This document shows, piece after piece, positions 1 through 8,757 of a stretch of DNA of 55,111 bases (positions are counted from its first letter, which is position 1; every line of letters begins with the position of its first letter). The DNA is from Cyanobacteria bacterium OH_CDB_20 (GTDB taxonomy: Bacteria > Cyanobacteriota > Vampirovibrionia > Gastranaerophilales > Gastranaerophilaceae). The stretch covers positions 1-55,111 of the forward strand of contig JAEZIX010000113.1 in NCBI GenBank assembly GCA_023415935.1, given 5' to 3'. The position numbers were made by a program, and so were the translations under genes. The notes under the pieces are model-generated. The model was not told where the DNA came from, ran no database searches, and worked only from the letters and a program-made list of their open reading frames with translations.

Positions 1-93
1 AATATAATTTTGCATAAATCCCCCTTGCTGTTCTTATATAAAATGTCAAAATATAATTAATAAAAACACCCTCTTGGGTATTCTTTAGCATAA

Positions 94-121
94 AAAGTCA
101 GGGATAGATTTCACCTGACTC
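94..121 (-). terminator. Rho-independent terminator
   Basis: The 7-bp inverted repeat AGTCAGG / CCTGACT (arms 96-102 and 114-120) has an 11-nt loop. On the minus strand it is followed by a run of five T. It lies about 20 bp beyond the stop of the tail-fibre-like gene and would end that transcript. Confidence 0.75.
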
Positions 122-140
122 TTTATAGATATAAATAATA

Positions 141-1085
141 CTAGTTAGCACCGACAACAGGGTAAAATACAGTTCCCGAGTTAGTTCCACTGCCAGAAAC
201 CCTATAATAATATCCTTTTGACATAGGCAAAACAAACTGCATCGTATTGTCTGTATCTGTTAACTTAGAATAAACTGCAGTTACTCCAAGAGAGCTTGTC
301 GGACCGACATCAACCTGAAAAGATTTGTTATTACTCAAATATCCTCTTGCAAAAAGATAACCGTCACTTACTGCCTGATATGTTGTTCCCCAGTCTTTGG
401 CTTCAGCTGCTGCATAGTTTATAGCACTAAAATGCGCTATACCTGTTTTTGCTGCACTTGAAAAATTTGTAACCTCAAGATGGCTATTAGTATTCACGTT
501 ATATCCATTTTGATTGAATGGAAACGAAGTAATTTTAGATATTATTCCGCTAGCAATTACAATATTTCCAAGAGGTATCTTTGAGTAAGAAATAAAAGCG
601 CCTGATGTATATTTTTTAACACTAATAGGTTCAGATGATGTATCGACCCATACATCACCCTCAACGGGGCTTGATGGCGTTTCTACTTGTCTATAGATTG
701 CGCCTTTTATTACATCAACATTTTTATTAGCGTCAACGAAAATATTGTAAGTTCCATCTGCTAAAGATGCTGTACTTTTAGAAGGCAAATTTGTAATTGT
801 TGTTGTAACTCCCTCTAAATCCGTTATAACAAATGAATTTGAAAAATAAATTGTGTTATCTGTTTTTGTCATAAGAGCTGACGAAGAGCTGTTTACGGAA
901 TATCTTGTCTTAAGAGCAGAAAGCTCTGAAAGAGATGATGATAGAGTTGCAAAATCCTCAACTGTTTCTAAAATACTTGTTTTTAAATCTGAGAGATACT
1001 CAATGATTTTTGAGAAGTTTGAGTTAACTTCGCTTGCTTTTGCTTTTGTCCCGGGGATAAATGTAAATGGGATTTGAAATGTCAT
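141..1085 (-). CDS. Phage tail-fibre-like hypothetical protein
   Basis: This 314-aa protein has no signal peptide and no hydrophobic segment. Residues 11-24 read PGTKAKASEVNSNF. A Pro-Gly-Thr...Ala...Val-Asn-x-Asn-Phe stretch at the very N-terminus is common in phage tail-fibre and minor structural proteins, where it precedes a short coiled coil. The rest is rich in Ser, Thr, Asn, Gly and Val and ends in a beta-rich tail, consistent with a fibrous adhesin. The start is well supported by AAAGGA 5 nt before the ATG, and a terminator follows. No capsid, terminase or lysis genes are visible nearby, so this could be an isolated phage-derived gene, a tailocin-like remnant or a domesticated adhesin. 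The family call is from sequence style only. Confidence 0.6.
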   Translation of the reverse strand: MTFQIPFTFIPGTKAKASEVNSNFSKIIEYLSDLKTSILETVEDFATLSSSLSELSALKTRYSVNSSSSALMTKTDNTIYFSNSFVITDLEGVTTTITNLPSKSTASLADGTYNIFVDANKNVDVIKGAIYRQVETPSSPVEGDVWVDTSSEPISVKKYTSGAFISYSKIPLGNIVIASGIISKITSFPFNQNGYNVNTNSHLEVTNFSSAAKTGIAHFSAINYAAAEAKDWGTTYQAVSDGYLFARGYLSNNKSFQVDVGPTSSLGVTAVYSKLTDTDNTMQFVLPMSKGYYYRVSGSGTNSGTVFYPVVGAN

Positions 1086-1167
1086 ATTAGTCCTTTCTTG
1101 CTTATGTAAACTAGCTGATTACAAGGCTAATATGACACATGAATTTTAAAAATTTATTTTGTTTGTA

Positions 1168-1260
1168 AGGTTCAATCCCGACATTTTATGCAGCAAAATC
1201 GCCCTAACAACAGAAATGTAATAATTTAGACAACATATTTCGTTAGTTTCAACCCCGACT
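1168..1260. repeat. Two imperfect direct repeats between accessory genes
   Basis: AGGTTCAATCCCGACA (1168-1183) and AGTTTCAACCCCGACT (1245-1260) match at 13 of 16 positions, and extending upstream gives about 17 of 22. They are 77 bp apart. The second copy ends at the stop codon of the 397-aa gene. They could be protein-binding sites, an insertion scar or decayed CRISPR-type repeats. Two diverged copies do not make an array. Confidence 0.4.
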
Positions 1261-2453
1261 TACAGTTCGACCAGAATTTTAAGTTTTTGATAATCTGAAA
1301 TGTGTCTAATTTCAGTCTCATTAATATTTTTATAAGCCCAAGATTTAATTATATTATCATTTTGTAGATTATCTAATGCTTTCTCTAGCCTATCTCTCAA
1401 TATAGATAAGCGATCACTTTTAAGGTTTTGTCTAACTATTTTAACCAAATCATTAACTTTAACGGATATTTTACTTTTGTTATCTAACGAAGAGATAAAA
1501 TACAAGAATTCTGCGGCAAATTTTTCTAAAAGCTCTGTTTTTTGGCTATATTCCAAAATTTTTCTCGGAACTGCATAAACACTGTCAAAACTTAAATCCA
1601 GTGAAACACAATATAAATCATCAGAAATAAAAATCGCGAAAATTGCCCCTAAATAAGAAAGAAGCGCGATATCTTCTTTTATCTTCTTCTTTTGTTCTTC
1701 TTTATAGCCACTTCTATATCCATTAGAATTGATATTTTTCTTAACTTTCCTATAAGCCAAAACATCATCAGCAGATATTAAGATATAATTTTTATCAGAT
1801 TTAAAATTCAAAAACAGATCCGTCAAAATATGATATGTATCAGGAATAGACTTATTCACTGGCAAATCACTTTGTAATAATGAATTATTTTTCAGTGAAA
1901 TTGGAGCAAAAAATGCATATTCACAGTCAGACTCAAATCCTATTCTGTTAACTATTTCAGGCTTTCTTATCTTTCCATAAACTCTTCCCCACAATAGATT
2001 TTGAAACTCAAAAAATGACTTATAAAAATTACTCAGATCAACATTCTCAAAGACTTTATTAAAATCAGACTCAGACTCTAACAAGATGTTGATATCAAAA
2101 TAACTTTTCTCAAATACGGACTTATTGATAAATTTTAAATCAATATCAAATACTCCTGAAACTCTTATTTTAAGAGCTTCAAGATAAAAATTATAAGGGA
2201 CTGAATAATGATATGATGTCAAAATATCACTTAACTTGTCATCATCTAATAATGAAAGCTCTTCTATTTCAAAACGGCTAAAATTATATTTATAACTAGC
2301 TTTTTGAATACCTTTTACGTCAATTCCTGCAGAAAAGTTAAAAAACAAATTTTTAATAAATTTATTGAGTGCAACCAATACAACACTCTCAAGCGAAAAA
2401 CAACTGTAATTTGAACTTAAAGACTCACTATCAGGAAAGGTTATAGTTTTCAT
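1260..2453 (-). CDS. Hypothetical protein, possibly replication-initiator-like
   Basis: This 397-aa protein is soluble (no signal peptide, no transmembrane segment) and rich in Phe, Leu, Ser and Lys. I do not recognise the family with confidence. Around residues 233-265 there is a Tyr/Gly-rich basic stretch followed by a Lys/Glu helix. Near residues 350-380 an amphipathic segment looks like a winged-helix recognition region. That order is reminiscent of some plasmid or phage replication initiators and DNA-binding regulators, but this is only an impression. AAGGA lies 6 nt before the ATG, and a perfect 16-nt palindrome lies just upstream. The neighbour is a phage-tail-like gene, so an accessory or mobile origin is plausible. 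Confidence 0.55.
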   Translation of the reverse strand: MKTITFPDSESLSSNYSCFSLESVVLVALNKFIKNLFFNFSAGIDVKGIQKASYKYNFSRFEIEELSLLDDDKLSDILTSYHYSVPYNFYLEALKIRVSGVFDIDLKFINKSVFEKSYFDINILLESESDFNKVFENVDLSNFYKSFFEFQNLLWGRVYGKIRKPEIVNRIGFESDCEYAFFAPISLKNNSLLQSDLPVNKSIPDTYHILTDLFLNFKSDKNYILISADDVLAYRKVKKNINSNGYRSGYKEEQKKKIKEDIALLSYLGAIFAIFISDDLYCVSLDLSFDSVYAVPRKILEYSQKTELLEKFAAEFLYFISSLDNKSKISVKVNDLVKIVRQNLKSDRLSILRDRLEKALDNLQNDNIIKSWAYKNINETEIRHISDYQKLKILVEL

Positions 2454-2468
2454 TAAAAATCCTTAATA

Positions 2469-2484
2469 TTTTTGTTAACAAAAA
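2469..2484. promoter_or_regulatory. Perfect 16-nt palindrome upstream of the 397-aa gene
   Basis: TTTTTGTTAACAAAAA is self-complementary and lies 16 nt before the start codon at 2453, just outside the ribosome site. It may be an operator (possibly autoregulatory), but AT-rich palindromes arise easily here. Confidence 0.35.
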
Positions 2485-2597
2485 GGCAATTTATTTTCAA
2501 ATATATACTTTATATATATAAGATTTAGAGAATAGAGATAGATATGGCAAGACTACTAAAATTTATAACAAGAAGAAAAAGATTTAACACAAACGTG

Positions 2598-3023
2598 TTA
2601 GTTAACCTTTAATTCTTCTTTCAAAGCATTTGCAAAACAATTATAAATATTTTCAGGAAGCTTTTTATAAAGTTTTCCCTCTGTATCTATAGCCACAATT
2701 GTTGATGAAGCAAGAATTCTAACTTTTCCTGTTTCTTTTTCAGTAACTTTATGAGAGAAAGTAATTGTTGTTTGTTTAACTTCTTGAATAGAAGTTTCAA
2801 TTAGAATTCTTTCATTAAATAAAGCTGAAGACTTGTATCTGATGTTTAGTTCAACAACAGGGAAAGTAACACCTTGTCTTTCAAGTTCTTCAAGAGGAAG
2901 TCCGAGTTTTTCAGAAAGTTCAACTCTTCCTTTTTCCAGCCATTTAACATAAGCGCCATGCCAGACAACGCCATAAGCATCAGTGTCAGAATAAAGCACT
3001 CTTACTTCGTCAGTGTAATTCAA
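2598..3023 (-). CDS. YbgC/4HBT-family acyl-CoA thioesterase
   Basis: This 141-aa single hotdog-fold protein matches the usual YbgC length. Near the N-terminus it shows the family pattern Tyr-x-Asp-Thr-Asp followed by Gly-Val-Val-Trp-His, which carries the catalytic Asp, and then the helix KWLEKGRVE. The family hydrolyses acyl-CoA or acyl-ACP thioesters; in Proteobacteria it sits with tol-pal, but no tol genes are seen here. The start is immediately downstream (13 nt) of the TPR gene on the same strand, so it may be the last gene of the PilZ-TPR transcript. A 6-bp AT-rich hairpin overlaps its stop codon and may be a weak terminator. The substrate cannot be told from the sequence. Confidence 0.85.
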   Translation of the reverse strand: MNYTDEVRVLYSDTDAYGVVWHGAYVKWLEKGRVELSEKLGLPLEELERQGVTFPVVELNIRYKSSALFNERILIETSIQEVKQTTITFSHKVTEKETGKVRILASSTIVAIDTEGKLYKKLPENIYNCFANALKEELKVN

Positions 3024-3035
3024 AATTTTCTCCTC

Positions 3036-4637
3036 TTAGCTGAACAAGTCTTGTATTTTATCGTGTATTTCTTGCGGATCAAGCTCGTTAGTAACGCTAT
3101 TTAGGTCGAGTGCGATTTGATAAAGTTTAGCAGCTTCAACCTTGTCGCCTGAAATAGAAGTTGCTCTTGCAAGATTGTAATATGCAAGCGCATAGTTGTG
3201 TTTGTATTTTATAGCTTTTTCAAAAAGCTCGATTGCTTTTTGAACTCTGCCTAAATCATCTAAGTAAATAACACCTAAATTGTTGTAGGCAATGTCATAT
3301 TCCTTGTTATACTTGATAGCAAGGTCGTATGATTTTATGGCTTCTTCCATATCGCCTTTTCCCCAATGCAGATATCCCAAGTTACAATATATCTTGGAAT
3401 TATTAGGTTCAAGTTCAATCGCTCTTCTATAAACGGTTAAAGCATTGTCAAACTCACCTTTTTCATAAAATGCACTTCCTAAATTAATATAAATTTCAAT
3501 ATTTCTAGGAGTTAAAGAACAAGCAATTTGATAAGAACTTATTGCAGCATCAAGATTTTGGATATCTTCTTGGAATAAGCACCCCAAATCTCTTGCAATA
3601 TAAGAAGTATTAACAACATTTTGATTCAAAGTAATTGCATTTTGATAGTGGCTTATTGCCCCTTGAACATCACCTTTTTGATACATTGTATAAGCAAGAT
3701 TACAATGATTTTCTGTTGAATAAGGCTGAATACCGATTAACCTTGTATAAAGCTCTGCCAAACTGTCATAATCTTGCATTTCTTCATAAAGCTGGCACAA
3801 TGAGCGGTATGCTGTAATATTTAAGCTATCAAGCCAAATCGCCATTTTATATTCACATATAGCATCTTCATATCTTCCAAGGGCGCAATATATTTGACCG
3901 ATCAAACAATACAAAAATACAAAACCTGGAGCTTTTTCAATAGCTTTTCTATAAAGTTCTAATGCTTCATCAATTCCTTTTGTCTGAGACTTAATGATTC
4001 CTTGAATAAGCATAGGAACAAATTTTAAATAAGAAATTTTTTGTAAAACTGTTTTAACAGCCTCTCCATCAAACGGCAAAGTTAAAACGGATAAAATCAA
4101 TGCAATTGCAGCTTTTGAAACTGTTTTTGCATTCTTAAACGAAATCGCCCTCAATATGTTAAATACAAGAAAATAAGCTCTTGAAGAAAATAAAGGTGCT
4201 ATCTTAATTGATTTTTCAGCATATTCAATTGCTTCTGTCATCTTATACTTCTTCATATAAGCCATTGCAATCATATAATATGATTTGTGCATTTTTTTAT
4301 TGTGCTCAATTGCAAGTTCAAAATAGTTTATCGCCTTATCAAGCTCATTTTTATAAAAGAATGCCAATCCTATTTTATAAAAGATTTCAGGAGAATCAAT
4401 CAATATTTCAAGTGCTCTTTGATACTCAGTAATAGCCTCATCTACATATTGCCTTGCCTGATAAATATCTAAATGCCACTCAAGATACAAATCGCCTAAC
4501 CTTACATGCAAATTAGCATTATTTGTATCGTTTAATAGAGCGAGCTGGCATGTTTCAATAGCACGCTGTATATTACCTGAGCGGTAAAATTTGTTAATTT
4601 TAGTATGTATCTCTTTTTGAGTATCCGTCATAATCAT
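3036..4637 (-). CDS. TPR-repeat protein (paralogue of the 8758-10419 gene)
   Basis: This 533-aa protein is built almost wholly of tetratricopeptide repeats, with many Gly-x-x-Tyr...Ala-x-x-x-Tyr-x-x-Ala-Ile units. The repeat array is interrupted at about residues 155-205 by a non-repeat insert. There is no signal peptide. TPR arrays act as protein-protein scaffolds. The ATG overlaps the TGA of the PilZ gene (ATGA), so translation is coupled. The last about 100 residues match the second TPR protein of the window closely (NLGVIYLDDLGR versus NLGVVYLDGIGN, then Asn-Leu-[GA]-Arg-Ala). I infer a partner role in c-di-GMP or surface control; the partner is unknown. Confidence 0.85.
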   Translation of the reverse strand: MIMTDTQKEIHTKINKFYRSGNIQRAIETCQLALLNDTNNANLHVRLGDLYLEWHLDIYQARQYVDEAITEYQRALEILIDSPEIFYKIGLAFFYKNELDKAINYFELAIEHNKKMHKSYYMIAMAYMKKYKMTEAIEYAEKSIKIAPLFSSRAYFLVFNILRAISFKNAKTVSKAAIALILSVLTLPFDGEAVKTVLQKISYLKFVPMLIQGIIKSQTKGIDEALELYRKAIEKAPGFVFLYCLIGQIYCALGRYEDAICEYKMAIWLDSLNITAYRSLCQLYEEMQDYDSLAELYTRLIGIQPYSTENHCNLAYTMYQKGDVQGAISHYQNAITLNQNVVNTSYIARDLGCLFQEDIQNLDAAISSYQIACSLTPRNIEIYINLGSAFYEKGEFDNALTVYRRAIELEPNNSKIYCNLGYLHWGKGDMEEAIKSYDLAIKYNKEYDIAYNNLGVIYLDDLGRVQKAIELFEKAIKYKHNYALAYYNLARATSISGDKVEAAKLYQIALDLNSVTNELDPQEIHDKIQDLFS

Positions 4638-5257
4638 TCTTGTTTGTCGTTCAACTTTTCAACTTGTCTTAATATACACCTTTTTAAAATTTCGCTTCGC
4701 ACATCTTCTGATATCTCTGTATATTCTAACAGATATTCTTCAGGTTTAAAATGCGCTTTTTTAAGTATTTTTCCTCGGCCTGATAAAAATTTACTTCCAG
4801 AGTTATCAATATCAAGTATAAATTCATTGTCATCAGTTTCATAAAGTCCCTCTTCAGACCAGAATCTAAACCCTCCACCACCAAGATCAGCAGTCATAAG
4901 GTCGTATGATTGACCTTTTGAAACAATTTTCACTTTTCTTTGTAAATCTTCTCTGATATAAGCTCTTCTTTGGATAGTTTCGTAATCATCCCAAAAATCA
5001 ATCTCAAGAGTCTTGCCATTTGGAGCATCAAGCACTACTGACTCCATTACTTTTATGTGGGCAGAGCAAAATATATATGCTTTAACTTCATCTCCTTCTT
5101 CAAGCTGGGAAAGAAGCACAGCAATTGAAGGATGATAAGACAAAACAAGACTTTCAGAAAAAATTTCAGCAATCTTGGTTGCAATCTCAACTTTTGCTGT
5201 ATCGCCTTTTTGAAATACAAGCTGAACTTTTTGTCCTACTTTTAAAGATTTATCCAT
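4634..5257 (-). CDS. PilZ-domain protein (YcgR-like), candidate c-di-GMP receptor
   Basis: This 207-aa protein has an N-terminal beta-rich flagellar-brake-like half (about 1-90) and a C-terminal PilZ half. The c-di-GMP motif RxxxR is present as RRAYIR near residue 113, followed about 25 residues later by DLGGGGF in place of the usual [DN]xSxxG. Gly replaces the conserved Ser, so binding is plausible but should be tested. No membrane segment is seen. It is the promoter-proximal gene of a coupled pair with the TPR protein. GAGAG lies 6 nt before the ATG. The role in motility, pili or polysaccharide is inferred from the family only. Confidence 0.75.
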   Translation of the reverse strand: MDKSLKVGQKVQLVFQKGDTAKVEIATKIAEIFSESLVLSYHPSIAVLLSQLEEGDEVKAYIFCSAHIKVMESVVLDAPNGKTLEIDFWDDYETIQRRAYIREDLQRKVKIVSKGQSYDLMTADLGGGGFRFWSEEGLYETDDNEFILDIDNSGSKFLSGRGKILKKAHFKPEEYLLEYTEISEDVRSEILKRCILRQVEKLNDKQE

Positions 5258-5273
5258 ACGAAACTCTCAAATT

Positions 5274-5279
5274 ATTATA
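5274..5279 (-). promoter_or_regulatory. Putative -10 box for the PilZ-TPR operon
   Basis: TATAAT on the minus strand lies 16 nt before the PilZ-gene ATG, within the 33-bp gap after the M16 gene. No good -35 is seen. Confidence 0.4.
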
Positions 5280-5290
5280 AACTACCTCAT

Positions 5291-6535
5291 CTATGATATA
5301 ACACTTTCAGATTCAAATAAATATTTTTTTGGAGCTAATATAGATAAAACATAATTTTTCGTAAAATATTTATTCGCAACTTCAATGATATCAGCACTTG
5401 TAACGGATTTAATACTTGAAACAAATTTATCTTCATAATCAAATCCTAAACCTTCCATTTCGAAAAGATTAATAATATTAGCTTGAAGACTGTTTGTCTC
5501 GAGAATAAACTGTCTCTTGCCAATTATATTATTTTTAGCGCTTTCAAGCTCTTCTTCTGAAACAGGAATCGTTTTAATTTTTTCAATTTCTTTTTCAAAA
5601 CCATCTATACAAACATTAATGTTTTTTGGCTCAGTTGCAATATAAACGCTGAAACTTGCAGCTAAAGAAGATGATTCATAAGAGCTTCTTACAACATAAG
5701 CAAGCCCTTGTTTTTCTCTGAGCTCCAAGAAAAGCCTTGAAGACAATCCTGAAGAACCAAGTATAACGTTTATTAAAGAGATTGCAGGATAATCCTTGTT
5801 AGATATCGAAGGAAAAATCCATCCCTTGATGATTTGTGCCTGATTTGCATCATCTTTTTCAATAGTAACTGTCTTTTGAGACTCAAGAACAGGAACACTG
5901 AATGAATCGTTGTTAACTAATGAATAGTTTAAATGGCTAAAATGTTTATTCAATAGATTTTGCGCATCTGAAACATCAATGTCACCAACAACTGTGATAT
6001 TTTTCTGAGCATTATTTATCAACAAATTATAAGACTCTAGAACATCATCTCTTTTAATTTTATCAATATTATCTAGGACAACCGTATGCGTATATCCGTA
6101 AAAATGTCCTTGATACAATGTTTTGAAATAATTATCAAGCGCTTTTGTCTTTGGAGAATCTAGGTCTGCGACTATTTCACCTTTTAGTTTTACAACTTCT
6201 TTGTCAAAAAGTTCGAAATGACTGTTAAATATTATATCTTCAAGAATTTCAAGAGAATGTTCAAAATCCTCATTCAAACACAAAATCTTAAATCTTATAT
6301 AGTCATGTTTCATTTCTGAATATAGCTCAATAGCATTTTCTTCAAGCTCTTGAGCAAGTTCTTCAGAAGTTCTGTTTTTAGTACCTTGCATAAATAATCT
6401 GTTCAAAAGTGAATAAACGCCAGGTAGTTTCTCAGGTTCTGAAACTTTAAAAGACAAACACAGTGCTATTCTAGGTGTGTTTTTGTTTTGTTTTATTATT
6501 GCTGGAATATTATTATCTAATAGAATTTTTTGCAT
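5291..6535 (-). CDS. M16-family peptidase homologue lacking the zinc motif
   Basis: This 414-aa protein has the two M16 half-domains: the N-terminal pitrilysin-like fold, then a middle region with the Arg/Tyr-type substrate segment (SRLFLELREKQGLAY at about 264-278). Where the inverted zinc motif HxxEH should be, it reads SLLNRLFMQG, so it cannot bind zinc. It follows the active M16 gene by 24 bp on the same strand. Paired active and inactive M16 subunits forming a heterodimer are well known (mitochondrial processing peptidase, PqqF/YmxG-type pairs, sphingomonad SPH pairs). I infer it is the non-catalytic, substrate-gripping subunit. AAGGA lies 6 nt before the ATG. No signal peptide. Confidence 0.85.
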   Translation of the reverse strand: MQKILLDNNIPAIIKQNKNTPRIALCLSFKVSEPEKLPGVYSLLNRLFMQGTKNRTSEELAQELEENAIELYSEMKHDYIRFKILCLNEDFEHSLEILEDIIFNSHFELFDKEVVKLKGEIVADLDSPKTKALDNYFKTLYQGHFYGYTHTVVLDNIDKIKRDDVLESYNLLINNAQKNITVVGDIDVSDAQNLLNKHFSHLNYSLVNNDSFSVPVLESQKTVTIEKDDANQAQIIKGWIFPSISNKDYPAISLINVILGSSGLSSRLFLELREKQGLAYVVRSSYESSSLAASFSVYIATEPKNINVCIDGFEKEIEKIKTIPVSEEELESAKNNIIGKRQFILETNSLQANIINLFEMEGLGFDYEDKFVSSIKSVTSADIIEVANKYFTKNYVLSILAPKKYLFESESVIS

Positions 6536-6559
6536 TTGATTTCCTTTTTAATGAGCGTT

Positions 6560-7897
6560 TTAAACCTTTGGCATTAGAACAGATATAGTTGCTTTATTAA
6601 GATCCAAGTATTTTTGTGCCTCTTTTTGAACATCATCAATAGTTATACTTTCAAGAGTAGATAGATATTCGTCAACAAGCTCTAAACCATTACAAACAGT
6701 CATATAATAACCGATTGTTTCAGAAATATCAGAAACTGTTTCTGCGCTGTCTGCAAATCTTGCTTTTAGTTTTTTTACTGCTTTCTTGAACTCTTTTTCC
6801 GTAATTTTTTCGCTATACAATTTTTCAATTTCATTTTTTATCATATCAATTGCAATATCTTTTTTAGAAGGTTCAAAATTAGCTTGAATAAAGAAATTCC
6901 CACCATCTCTAAATTGATAACAATCAGAAGATACAAGATTAAAGATTGACTCTTTATTCTTTTCAATCAAGTTTTGATATAGTCTTGAGCTTTGACCTTC
7001 GCCTAAAACTATTGCAAGCATCTCAAGTATTATGTTTGTCTTAAGATCAACAGCAACGGTTCCAAGGTAGCCGAACATCAAAAATCCGGTATTAATATTT
7101 AAATAATTTTCAATATATTTTGTTTCTTTGTGCGGTTCATCAATTTTATAAGAGGTAATTTCAGAGTTTTTCCTACCTTTAAAGTCAAATTTTTCGATTA
7201 CTTCGCCGATTATATCGTCAAAATCAAAGCCCCCAACAATTATTGTTGTCATTTTATTTGGGGCATAGTGAGTATGATAATACTCCATAATTGTATCTCT
7301 TGAGACACCAGAAATAATGTCAGCTGTACCAATTACATCACGTTTATAAGGGTGAGAACTGTACATTCCATGGTTTAATGCATTATAAGTCTTAGTCCAT
7401 GGCTGATCTTCGCGCATCCTTATTTCTTCAATTACTACATGGCGCTCTCTTTTTTGTTTTATGACAGGATTATTAATATCAAAAGGTTCTCCGACTTCAT
7501 CTTCAGGAATAACAGGATCAAGCATCATATCAGCATGTAAATCTAAAGCTAAGTGAAAATACTCATCTTGAGGACCTTTTGGGAGAGTTACATAATAAAA
7601 TGTATAGTCTTTCCAGGTTGCAGCATTAACAATTGCACCTTTTGCCTCTAATGTTTTATCAAACTCACCTGCTGCATGCTTATGAGTACCTTTAAACATC
7701 AAATGCTCTAAGAAGTGCGATATACCTGTATTTTCATCATTTTCATTAATTGAACCTGTTTTAACCCAAGTACTTATATTAACGAGTCCGCCTTCTTTAT
7801 AAGCGCAGACAATCTTATGACCATTCTCTCTTTCGTATATCACCACAGGCTTTTGCAGAAAAGGGTATTCAACTGTGGTCTTGGTAATTTTTTCCAT
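6560..7897 (-). CDS. M16-family zinc metallopeptidase, catalytic subunit
   Basis: This 445-aa protein carries the inverted zinc motif HFLEH at residues 61-65 and a downstream Glu in EEIRMRED (157 or 158) as the third ligand. The spacing between them is somewhat longer than usual because of a short insertion near 134-150. The C-terminal half has the SSRLYQNL segment typical of M16 proteins. No signal peptide is seen, so the product is probably cytosolic or exported by another route. It is the first gene of a two-gene operon with the inactive homologue. A good promoter lies upstream. The substrate is unknown; processing of peptides or presequences is the family role. Confidence 0.9.
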   Translation of the reverse strand: MEKITKTTVEYPFLQKPVVIYERENGHKIVCAYKEGGLVNISTWVKTGSINENDENTGISHFLEHLMFKGTHKHAAGEFDKTLEAKGAIVNAATWKDYTFYYVTLPKGPQDEYFHLALDLHADMMLDPVIPEDEVGEPFDINNPVIKQKRERHVVIEEIRMREDQPWTKTYNALNHGMYSSHPYKRDVIGTADIISGVSRDTIMEYYHTHYAPNKMTTIIVGGFDFDDIIGEVIEKFDFKGRKNSEITSYKIDEPHKETKYIENYLNINTGFLMFGYLGTVAVDLKTNIILEMLAIVLGEGQSSRLYQNLIEKNKESIFNLVSSDCYQFRDGGNFFIQANFEPSKKDIAIDMIKNEIEKLYSEKITEKEFKKAVKKLKARFADSAETVSDISETIGYYMTVCNGLELVDEYLSTLESITIDDVQKEAQKYLDLNKATISVLMPKV

Positions 7898-7928
7898 TAA
7901 TACATAACCTTATAATAATCTTTGCTTA

Positions 7929-7957
7929 ATTGTATCAAATATTTTGAAATAATCCAA
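7929..7957 (-). promoter_or_regulatory. Sigma70-type promoter for the M16 operon
   Basis: On the minus strand TTGGAT (-35, 7952-7957) is separated by 17 nt from TACAAT (-10, 7929-7934). This gives a 5' leader of about 25 nt to the ATG at 7897. Confidence 0.6.
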
Positions 7958-8036
7958 TTATTAAGCGATTATAAACAACAAAACATCAAATCATAAACAG
8001 AAGTTAAAATTATTGAAAAATTTCATATTAATCAAC

Positions 8037-8726
8037 TTAATTTGAAGAACTATAAGATTTTATAAAATCATCATATCCGCGTTGCAAGGCTTCTGTAAGC
8101 ATTTCAATTGATATATTAGGGTTTATAGTTTTCAAAGTTGTAATTGAATCAGGCGCAATTTTTTCATTAAATATTGTTTCTATTTTTTCCTCATCAAAAT
8201 CAATAAGGATAGAGCCGTGTTGGAGTATATAGCCTTGTTTTCTGTACTGTGCAGAACCTACAACCTTTTTGCCCTCATAACTCAAATCAGCCCCTGTTGA
8301 AATAGACATGCAATAATCAAATTTTGAACTTACTTTTTTATTTTGAGGAAAATCAACCTCTATTCCAAGGTATTTAAAAGCATTTATTAAAATATTAGAT
8401 ATTTCCTTGTAAGAATTTATGACCGTTTCACCGTTATTTAAAAACGAAGCAGGCAAAATGATAGCGTATGTAACTTCATTATCATGTAAAAGCGCCCGTC
8501 CACCTGTTAAACGTTTTACAATATCAATATTATTTTGTCTGCAATATTCGACATTAACATTCTCATCACTTTGATTTCTACCTAAAGAAACACAAGCAGG
8601 ACTCCAACCATAAAGCCTGAAAATCGGCTCCCCTAGAGAATTTTCTATAGCAAAATCAAGAAGATTTGAATCTTCTTGCATATTTTGCATACCTGTTAAA
8701 ATTTTATAGTCGTAAAAAATTGCCAT
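8037..8726 (-). CDS. lipM: Octanoyltransferase, LipM type (lipoate-protein ligase family)
   Basis: This 229-aa BPL/LplA/LipB-fold protein moves octanoyl groups from acyl carrier protein onto lipoyl domains. The seen motifs are RLTGGRALLHDNEVTY (72-87), Cys139 in the DYCMSIS segment, where the LipM nucleophile falls, and EGKKVVGSAQ (151-160) with its conserved Lys, followed by LQHGS. The Cys argues for a LipM-type transferase over an ATP-dependent LplA ligase; LipL or LplA remain possible. The start has no ribosome site but an extended -10 box ends exactly 6 nt before the ATG, suggesting a leaderless mRNA. It lies 31 bp downstream of the TPR gene on the same strand. Confidence 0.8.
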   Translation of the reverse strand: MAIFYDYKILTGMQNMQEDSNLLDFAIENSLGEPIFRLYGWSPACVSLGRNQSDENVNVEYCRQNNIDIVKRLTGGRALLHDNEVTYAIILPASFLNNGETVINSYKEISNILINAFKYLGIEVDFPQNKKVSSKFDYCMSISTGADLSYEGKKVVGSAQYRKQGYILQHGSILIDFDEEKIETIFNEKIAPDSITTLKTINPNISIEMLTEALQRGYDDFIKSYSSSN

Positions 8727-8732
8727 AGAAAA

Positions 8733-8741
8733 TTTATAGCA
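8733..8741 (-). promoter_or_regulatory. Extended -10 promoter of lipM, leaderless start
   Basis: TGCTATAAA on the minus strand; the hexamer is followed by 6 nt and then ATG, placing the expected transcription start on the A of the start codon. Confidence 0.5.
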
Positions 8742-8757
8742 TAAAAGCTAAGAATTA

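Noticed and set aside
1168..1260. CRISPR array or tRNA T-arm
   Set aside because: Only two diverged copies, no regular spacers or cas genes. The GGTTCAATCCC stretch has no matching stem for a tRNA T arm.
2544..2612. 22-codon open frame MARLLKFITRRKRF...
   Set aside because: Very short, overlaps the stop of the thioesterase on the other strand, and has no clear ribosome site. Left uncalled.
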